The notes under the pieces were generated by a model. That model worked only from the letters and a program-made list of their open reading frames with translations, was not told the origin of the DNA and ran no database searches. Both the position numbers and the translations under genes were made by a program. From the NCBI GenBank assembly GCA_008680965.1, contig NAKE01000001.1, forward strand, positions 1,860,001-1,924,000: a stretch of 64,000 nt of DNA, in the 5' to 3' direction. The stretch's first letter is position 1. Every line of letters starts with the position of its first letter. Of the stretch, positions 58,793-64,000 are shown one piece after another. Source of the stretch: Collinsella aerofaciens. GTDB lineage: Bacteria > Actinomycetota > Coriobacteriia > Coriobacteriales > Coriobacteriaceae.

Positions 58793-59762
58793 GAGCCTCC
58801 CCTCCCTTGCAGAAAAATGGAATGATCAGATCGTCAAAATCCTGAATCTCCTCGTGACCGAAGCCTTCAAAGAACTCATGACGCTTTTCACAGGTCAGGT
58901 TGTTGTAGACTGCAAACTGCGTCGCCGGAGGACAGACGATATCGGCTGTGCCCGTGCCAAACAGCACGGGGCATTTGACTATGGGGGCAAAGTTCTTGGA
59001 ATCGAAGTACGCCAGCTTGGCATAGGCCTCGTCAATACGAGTCGAGTCCTCGTCAAACCAGCGAGACCAATAGCGCAGACCCTCGTAGGCAATGTCGTCG
59101 GCATCCAAATCCCAGACCAGGCGGAAATCCGACAGGAAGGGATAGAGGATGGCGGCGCGATTGATAAGCTCGCTGTTAAGCGCACAGGTCGCAATGCCCA
59201 AACCGCCGCCCTGCGATGCGCCGTTCACAAATACACGGGCAAGATCGATGCCCTCGAGCTCACGAACAATACGGCAAAGAATGCGGATATCTTGGTGCAA
59301 GCGGACATAGTAGAGGTTGGCCGGGTCGCCGTCGATACCGGCGACGATATGGCCCGCGACCGTCGTGCCCTCAAATCCACCAATGTCCTCGGAGGGACCT
59401 CCTTGGCCGGGGCAGTCGAGGGCGATGAGTGCCATGCCCATGCCCGCAAACGACGCCTGCTCAAACCAGCTGCGGCTTGCACCCGGATACCCATGGAACT
59501 GAAGTACCAATGGCACGGGCTCGTCCGAGACAGGTTTAAGGTACTTGGCGTGCAGGCGAGCGCCGCACATGCCGGTATACCAGAGATCGAAAAGCTGGCA
59601 GGTCACGGCATCGGTGACCGATGCCGCCTCGATCGCATAGTCAAGCCCGACGGCGTCAGCCTCGGCCATGCGATCCTTCCAAAAGAGATCGAAATCTGAT
59701 GGACGGGACATAGCGCCTCGATATTCACCAAATTGATGTTGTAGCTCCTGAGCACTTGGCAT
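58785..59762 (-). CDS. AXE1-family acetyl esterase
   Basis: A 325-residue alpha/beta hydrolase. It opens with ELQHQFGEYRG...RPSDFDLFWKDR typical of AXE1/cephalosporin-C deacetylase enzymes. The catalytic triad is visible: Ser in GASQGGG, Asp in GTADIVCPP and His in EGFGHEEI. Such enzymes remove O-acetyl groups from sugars. In this operon an O-acetyl-sialic acid substrate is plausible. The ATG 59762 lacks a strong ribosome site, so the start is uncertain (ATG 59711 is an alternative). Confidence 0.85.
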   Translation of the reverse strand: MPSAQELQHQFGEYRGAMSRPSDFDLFWKDRMAEADAVGLDYAIEAASVTDAVTCQLFDLWYTGMCGARLHAKYLKPVSDEPVPLVLQFHGYPGASRSWFEQASFAGMGMALIALDCPGQGGPSEDIGGFEGTTVAGHIVAGIDGDPANLYYVRLHQDIRILCRIVRELEGIDLARVFVNGASQGGGLGIATCALNSELINRAAILYPFLSDFRLVWDLDADDIAYEGLRYWSRWFDEDSTRIDEAYAKLAYFDSKNFAPIVKCPVLFGTGTADIVCPPATQFAVYNNLTCEKRHEFFEGFGHEEIQDFDDLIIPFFCKGGEAHV

Positions 59763-59798
59763 GGCTCGTGAACCCAACCTTTCGAAATCGCAACGGAG

Positions 59799-59826
59799 GT
59801 GCGCCCGGCAAGGGAACCGGGCGCAC
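59799..59826 (-). terminator. Hairpin between transporter and esterase genes
   Basis: A perfect 10-bp stem GTGCGCCCGG with an 8-nt loop lies 16 nt after the ABC-ATPase stop. No T-run follows. Confidence 0.55.
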
Positions 59827-59842
59827 GGGAGGGAAAGCGAAG

Positions 59843-60670
59843 TTACTCGCCGAGCTTGGGATGCAGCAGCGACGGCGCAGCGCCGAGCAGCATCTTAGTG
59901 TAGGGGTCTCGAGGATGCTGGAAAACCTGCTTGGCCTCGCCCTGCTCGACGATCTTGCCGCCATTCATGACGATGATGTCGTCGGAAATATAGCGGACCG
60001 TCTGGATGTCATGGCTGATGAACACCATAGCCAGGCCGAGTTCCTTCTTAAGGTCGGTCAGCAGGTTGAGAATCTGCGCGCGGACCGAAACGTCCAGAGC
60101 CGAGGTGGGCTCGTCGGCGATGATGGCATCGGGGTTCAGCGACAGGGCACGGGCAATTGCGACGCGCTGGCGCTGGCCGCCCGAAAGCTGGCCGGGAAGA
60201 ACCTCGGCGGCGGAGGAGGGCAGACCGGTGAGCTCCAAGAGCTCCTTGACGCGCTTCTCCTGCTCGGCCTCGGTACCCAGGTTGTGGACGCGCATGGGGT
60301 CGAGCAGTTGCTCGCGAACGACCATGCGGGGGTTGAGCGCCGTGGCCGGGTTCTGGAACACGACCGAGATGACGCGACCCATGTGGCGACGGTCCTCGGC
60401 GATACGCTTGGTGACGTCCTTGCCCTTAAAGTAGACCTTGCCGCTCGTGGGGGCCTGCAGGCCGCACATGACGTTAGCCGTGGTGGACTTTCCGCAACCG
60501 GACTCGCCGACGATGCCGATGGTCTGTCCGGGCATGAGCTTAATCGTTACACCCTGGACGGCGTGAACCAGGTTGGGGTGCAGAATCGAGCCGGTACGGG
60601 TCCTAAAGGTGACGTGGACGTCATCAAGGAAGATGATCGGCTCGACGCCGTTGACTGCGGTCTCGCTCAT
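59843..60670 (-). CDS. Dpp/Opp-type ABC transporter ATP-binding protein
   Basis: A 275-residue ATPase. It has Walker A GESGCGKSTTANV, signature LSGGQRQRVAIARAL and Walker B IIADEPTSALD, plus the Opp-type nucleotide contact region. It starts with TAG|ATG coupling to the preceding fusion gene. It is the second ATPase of the transporter encoded in this locus. Confidence 0.93.
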   Translation of the reverse strand: MSETAVNGVEPIIFLDDVHVTFRTRTGSILHPNLVHAVQGVTIKLMPGQTIGIVGESGCGKSTTANVMCGLQAPTSGKVYFKGKDVTKRIAEDRRHMGRVISVVFQNPATALNPRMVVREQLLDPMRVHNLGTEAEQEKRVKELLELTGLPSSAAEVLPGQLSGGQRQRVAIARALSLNPDAIIADEPTSALDVSVRAQILNLLTDLKKELGLAMVFISHDIQTVRYISDDIIVMNGGKIVEQGEAKQVFQHPRDPYTKMLLGAAPSLLHPKLGE

Positions 60671-62686
60671 CTACATCACCTCCGCGTGAGGGGTCAAACC
60701 ATTTGCCTTGAGCACCTCGTCGGGGAGCTCGGAATAGAAGTGCTCGGTGCCGGGCACGCGCTTGAAGACCGGACGGGTGTCCAGGCCAATGCGCGGATGG
60801 CTCGAGCGGGGCGCGAAGCGATCGCCCTTGGGGAAATCGCGCGGGCTCGGAACGGCGCCGGGCACCTGGTGCAGGCGGCCCGAACCGCTCTCGATGGACA
60901 GGACGGAACCCAGAAGGCCGCGGGTGTACTCGTGAATCGGGTTGGTGAGCAGCTCCTTGGTGGGCGCCTGCTCAATAACCTGGCCGGCGTACATAACCGT
61001 GATGTTGTGGGCGACCTCGGCGACCAGCGCCAGGTCGTGCGAAACGAAGATCATGGCAAAGCCGAGCTTGGCCTGAAGGTCGTTGAGCAGCTTGATGACC
61101 TGCTTCTGGACCGTAACGTCCAGAGCGGTCGTGGGCTCGTCGCAGATAACCAGCTTGGGGTCGCGGGTAAGGGCCATAGCGATCAGAACGCGCTGACGCT
61201 GACCACCGGAAAGCTCGTGCGGATAGCTCTCGAGCGTACGCTTGGGGTCGAGGCCCACGAGCTCCAGGAGTTCCTCGGCGCTACGGGTGCCGCCGCGCTT
61301 GGTGAGCTGCTTCATCTGGGCAGAGATGAGCATGGAGGGGTTGAGCGAGGACAGGGCGTCCTGATAGACCATGGCGATATCGGTACCGCGCAGGCCGAAC
61401 CACTCCTTCTTGCTCATCTTGAGCAGGTCGCGGCCCTCCCAGAGAACCTCGCCGGAAAGATGCTCGTCATCGTCGGTCAGGCCCATGATGGCCAGCGTGG
61501 TGATGGACTTACCGCAGCCGGACTCGCCTACCAGGCCCATGGTCTGGCCGGGACGGACGTCAAAGTTAACGTGGTCGACGACGTTGATATCACCGTGGTG
61601 CTCAAACTGGATGCAGAAATCGCGGACCGAAAGGATCGGCTCAACGGACTCATCGGGCACATGGCGGTCGTTACGCTTGAGCTCGACATCGCGCAGTGCG
61701 CCAAGACGGGCGGACAGGGACTGAGCCTGCTCCTTGTAGGCACGAACGGGGTCGGAAACCAGCAGGTCGGCCTCGCGGCGCTTGGAGGAATCGGTCGGAT
61801 CCAGGGCGGCGGAGGGAGCAGCGGCCATGGCGTCGGTAATGCCCTCGGAGAGGATGTTGAGCGCCAGGCAGGTGATCATGATGGCCAGGCCCGGGAACAG
61901 TGCCTGCCACCAACGGCCAGCGAGCACGCCACCGCGTGCGTCGGCGAGAATGTTGCCCCAGGTAGCGGTGGGCTCCTGGATGCCGGCGCCGATGAAGGTC
62001 AGCGAGGCCTCGAAGATAATGGCGTCGGCGACCAGGGTAACGGTGAAGACCATAATCGGAGCGATGCAGTTACGCAGAACATGCTTGATCAGAATCCACG
62101 GAGCCTTGGCGCCGGACACGATGACCGCGCGGACATAGTCCTCACCGTACTCGGACACGATGTTGGCGCGCACGATACGGGCGATCTGCGGGGTGTACAT
62201 AAAGCCGATCGCAAAGATGATCGACGGCACGGAATTGCCCAGGATGGAAACGAAAACGGCTGCGAGGGCGATACCCGGGATGGACATGATGATGTCCAGG
62301 ATACGCATGATCGCCTCAGAGATAGACTTGCGCGAAACCGCTGCAAGAGCGCCGACAACGGAACCACAGACCAAAGCCATGGCGGTAGCACCAAAGCCGA
62401 TAATCAGCGAGTAACGTCCGCCGTAGAGCATGCGCGACAGAATGTCGCGACCCTTATCGTCGGTACCGAAGATAAATCCGTTGCCGGGAGCCTGGCGAGC
62501 CGTAAAGATCTCGACCGGGCTATAGGGGGCAAGAAGGGGCGCCAAAATCGCAGTCAGGGCGACCAGCACCAGCACGACGGCGGCAATCTTAGAAGACAGC
62601 GTCATCTTCTTCCAGCCACCGAGCTTGAGCCCCTTGGAGGCAGCCTTCTCGAGCTGCTCGGTTTGCTTCTCTCGAATCTTTACCAT
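60671..62686 (-). CDS. ABC transporter permease-ATPase fusion (DppC-DppD)
   Basis: A 671-residue fusion. Residues about 1-290 are a DppC-type permease (FGTDDKGRDILSRMLYGGRYSL signature and RNCIAPIMVFTVTLVAD EAA-adjacent region). Residues about 345-671 are a DppD-type ATPase with GESGCGKSITTLAIMGL, signature LSGGQRQRVLIAMAL, Walker B LVICDEPTTALD and the oligo_HPY tail. The two are joined by a charged linker. It is co-directional with the permease upstream (3 nt gap). Fusion of the channel and motor genes fixes their stoichiometry. Confidence 0.93.
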   Translation of the reverse strand: MVKIREKQTEQLEKAASKGLKLGGWKKMTLSSKIAAVVLVLVALTAILAPLLAPYSPVEIFTARQAPGNGFIFGTDDKGRDILSRMLYGGRYSLIIGFGATAMALVCGSVVGALAAVSRKSISEAIMRILDIIMSIPGIALAAVFVSILGNSVPSIIFAIGFMYTPQIARIVRANIVSEYGEDYVRAVIVSGAKAPWILIKHVLRNCIAPIMVFTVTLVADAIIFEASLTFIGAGIQEPTATWGNILADARGGVLAGRWWQALFPGLAIMITCLALNILSEGITDAMAAAPSAALDPTDSSKRREADLLVSDPVRAYKEQAQSLSARLGALRDVELKRNDRHVPDESVEPILSVRDFCIQFEHHGDINVVDHVNFDVRPGQTMGLVGESGCGKSITTLAIMGLTDDDEHLSGEVLWEGRDLLKMSKKEWFGLRGTDIAMVYQDALSSLNPSMLISAQMKQLTKRGGTRSAEELLELVGLDPKRTLESYPHELSGGQRQRVLIAMALTRDPKLVICDEPTTALDVTVQKQVIKLLNDLQAKLGFAMIFVSHDLALVAEVAHNITVMYAGQVIEQAPTKELLTNPIHEYTRGLLGSVLSIESGSGRLHQVPGAVPSPRDFPKGDRFAPRSSHPRIGLDTRPVFKRVPGTEHFYSELPDEVLKANGLTPHAEVM

Positions 62687-62689
62687 AAT

Positions 62690-63646
62690 CTACACCGTCC
62701 TGATGCGCGGGTTGATGAGCAGGTAGAGCATGTCAACCACGATGTTGATGATGATGAAGGCAAGAGCAACGACGATAACGACGCCCTGAACCAGGTTCGC
62801 CTCGTTGCCCTGAACGCCCTGCAGAATCGCAGTGCCCATGCCGGGGAGGTTGAAGATAACCTCGATGACGACGGCGCCGCCCATGAGGTAGCCGATCTTA
62901 AGACCGAGGGTGGTGACCGGGGTGATCAGCGCATTGCGAAGAACGTTGATGCCGACGACGACCTTCTCGGGAACGCCGGCGCCACGAGCCATACGGACAT
63001 AGTCCTTGTCGAGCTCCTCGACCATGGCGGTACGCACGATACGAGTCATCTGGCCCGTCAGCGGAAATGCCAAGGCGATAGCGGGCATGATCATACGTCC
63101 CAGATAGCCAACCGGATTCGTGGTGAAGTGAGGCAGAGCACCCGATGCCGGGAGCACCTTAAGGTAGGAAGAGAACAGCAGGATCAACAGAACGGCAAGC
63201 CAGAACGACGGGGTTGCCAAGCCGGCGATGGAAAAGACGCGGATCACTTGGTCCGGCCATTTGTCGCGATACAGTGCCGCGATGACGCCGAGCAAAAACG
63301 AAACGACCGCACCGATGGCAAGACCGATGAAGGTCAGCTGCATCGTGACGGGCAGGGCCGTGGAGATGCGCTTGGCAACGGAGTTGCGGGCAGCGCCGTA
63401 GGTACCCATGTCGCCATGAATCAAATCGCCCATATAGCGCACGTAGCGCACAGGCCAGGGGTCGTCCAGACCATACTTCTCATGGTACTCGGCAACCGCC
63501 TCGGGCGAGGCACCGTCACCCAACGCCGTGTAGGCGGGGTCGGTCTTGGAGAACGACATAAGGAAGAACACCAGGACGGTGACGCCCAATGCCATGATCG
63601 GCAGCGCCACAAGACGCCTTCCAATCAAACGTAGCAAGTTGTTCAC
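62690..63646 (-). CDS. ABC transporter permease (DppB type)
   Basis: A 318-residue permease starting VNNLLRLIGRRLVALPIMAL. It has the characteristic EAA loop 'RMARGAGVPEKVVVGINVLR' and the loop that contacts the binding protein. The GTG start at 63646 has GGGGAG upstream; ATG 63679 lies further up. It is downstream of the binding-protein gene, with a terminator-like hairpin in between. Confidence 0.93.
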   Translation of the reverse strand: MNNLLRLIGRRLVALPIMALGVTVLVFFLMSFSKTDPAYTALGDGASPEAVAEYHEKYGLDDPWPVRYVRYMGDLIHGDMGTYGAARNSVAKRISTALPVTMQLTFIGLAIGAVVSFLLGVIAALYRDKWPDQVIRVFSIAGLATPSFWLAVLLILLFSSYLKVLPASGALPHFTTNPVGYLGRMIMPAIALAFPLTGQMTRIVRTAMVEELDKDYVRMARGAGVPEKVVVGINVLRNALITPVTTLGLKIGYLMGGAVVIEVIFNLPGMGTAILQGVQGNEANLVQGVVIVVALAFIIINIVVDMLYLLINPRIRTV

Positions 63647-63707
63647 GTTCTCTCCCCTTTCTTTTGTCGGTAGGACCAACTGGTATATGAGTACGGATAC
63701 TCATTAC

Positions 63708-63741
63708 AAGACCCGAGCGACATCGTTGCCGCCCGGGTCTT
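63708..63741 (-). terminator. Hairpin after the binding-protein gene
   Basis: The arms AAGACCCG and CGGGTCTT (63708-63715 and 63734-63741) enclose an 18-nt loop, and the minus strand continues TTGTAATG. It probably gives partial termination between the binding-protein and permease genes. Confidence 0.7.
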
Positions 63742-63803
63742 TGTTTCAACTATGAGGATACGGCCCCAACGGCCGACATCCTGCATACAGACTCAAGCGA
63801 GTC

Positions 63804-64000
63804 TTACGCCTTGACGGTCGCAACGCCCCTGAAGGACATGCTCGTCGTGCCAATGCCCTTGAAGCCATCGAGGGCCTCGCCGTTGGGCGCAGTGGACGGA
63901 TCGTCCCAGGAAGCGGAGACGGTCTTGACGTGGACAACGGGGTACAGAACGGCGTTGTCGGCAATGATGTCGAAGCACTCGTTCCACTTCTTCTGCTGCT
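63804..64000 (-). CDS. Family-5 ABC substrate-binding protein, C-terminal fragment
   Basis: The gene is cut by the window end; only its last 65 codons are visible. The NECFDIIADNAVLYPVVHVK and final TSMSFRGVATVKA segment is typical of the C-terminus of DppA/OppA-family-5 lipoproteins. With permease, permease-ATPase fusion and ATPase downstream, it is the binding protein of that transporter. Because the locus encodes sialic acid enzymes, a SatA-like sialic acid binder is inferred. Confidence 0.8.
   Translation of the reverse strand, partial: QQKKWNECFDIIADNAVLYPVVHVKTVSASWDDPSTAPNGEALDGFKGIGTTSMSFRGVATVKA

Noticed and set aside
59756..63634. Plus-strand open frame of about 1290 codons opposite the ABC transporter genes
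   Set aside because: It is antisense to three genes with clear motifs and ribosome sites. In GC-rich DNA with strong third-position bias such long mirror frames are common. No domain is recognisable.

Overview
The window is a GC-rich, gene-dense chromosomal segment, most likely from a strictly anaerobic gut actinobacterium of the class Coriobacteriia (Collinsella-like). I infer this from the frequent GTG/TTG starts, an oxygen-sensitive class III ribonucleotide reductase, an actinobacterial-type whiA/rapZ pair, a sortase-anchored surface protein, O-acetylhomoserine sulfhydrylation, and a host-sugar (sialic acid) catabolic locus. No database search was run. All names rest on motifs, length and gene order.

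Layout. 0-1.2 kb: end of a VirD4/TraG-type coupling protein, probably the edge of a conjugative element lying to the left. 1.3-10.5 kb: glucose-6-phosphate isomerase, a truncated alcohol-dehydrogenase-like gene between two 19-bp direct repeats, an SOS-type Y-family polymerase/YolD pair, a large LPxTG-like surface protein, a copper-type HMA protein with a CsoR-like operator, and a DUF3793-flavodoxin pair behind DtxR-like boxes. 10.5-13.7 kb: amino-acid ABC transporter whose permease carries an extra exported domain. 13.8-30 kb: housekeeping and metabolic genes (endonuclease IV, two Gfo/Idh/MocA oxidoreductases, Fe-S aldo/keto reductase, ketopantoate reductase, metY with a short Cys-containing leader peptide and divergent LysR, RNase HI, Fur, a SlyD-like/UreE-like pair, dipeptidase, YgjP-type protease). 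29.1-34.1 kb: folE-HD-folB and anaerobic ribonucleotide reductase nrdG/nrdD with a NrdR box and palindromic insertions. 34.7-41 kb: tRNA-Val, three tRNA-Gly, tRNA-Cys and tRNA-Leu, all sharing a distinctive promoter, interleaved with a GH13 alpha-glucosidase and a partner-switching module (STAS-HATPase fusion plus PAS-GAF-PP2C phosphatase). 41.5-47.5 kb: oppABCDF. 47.7-52.8 kb: gapA-pgk-tpiA-gpmI-secG. 53-54.9 kb: rapZ-whiA.

55-64 kb: one long co-directional locus: a Dpp/Opp-family ABC transporter with a permease-ATPase fusion, two AXE1-type esterases (one lacking the catalytic serine), then nanA, nanK and nanE. I read it as uptake, de-O-acetylation and catabolism of sialic acid, with a family-5 (SatA-like) binding protein whose gene is cut by the window end.

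Central carbon flow is well represented: pgi and gapA-pgk-tpiA-gpmI form the glycolytic backbone, fed by the GH13 glucosidase and the nan locus, while opp, the dipeptidase and the amino-acid transporter supply peptides and amino acids. The intergenic DNA is rich in palindromes: at least five repeat families or large inverted repeats are visible, several in pairs flanking genes.
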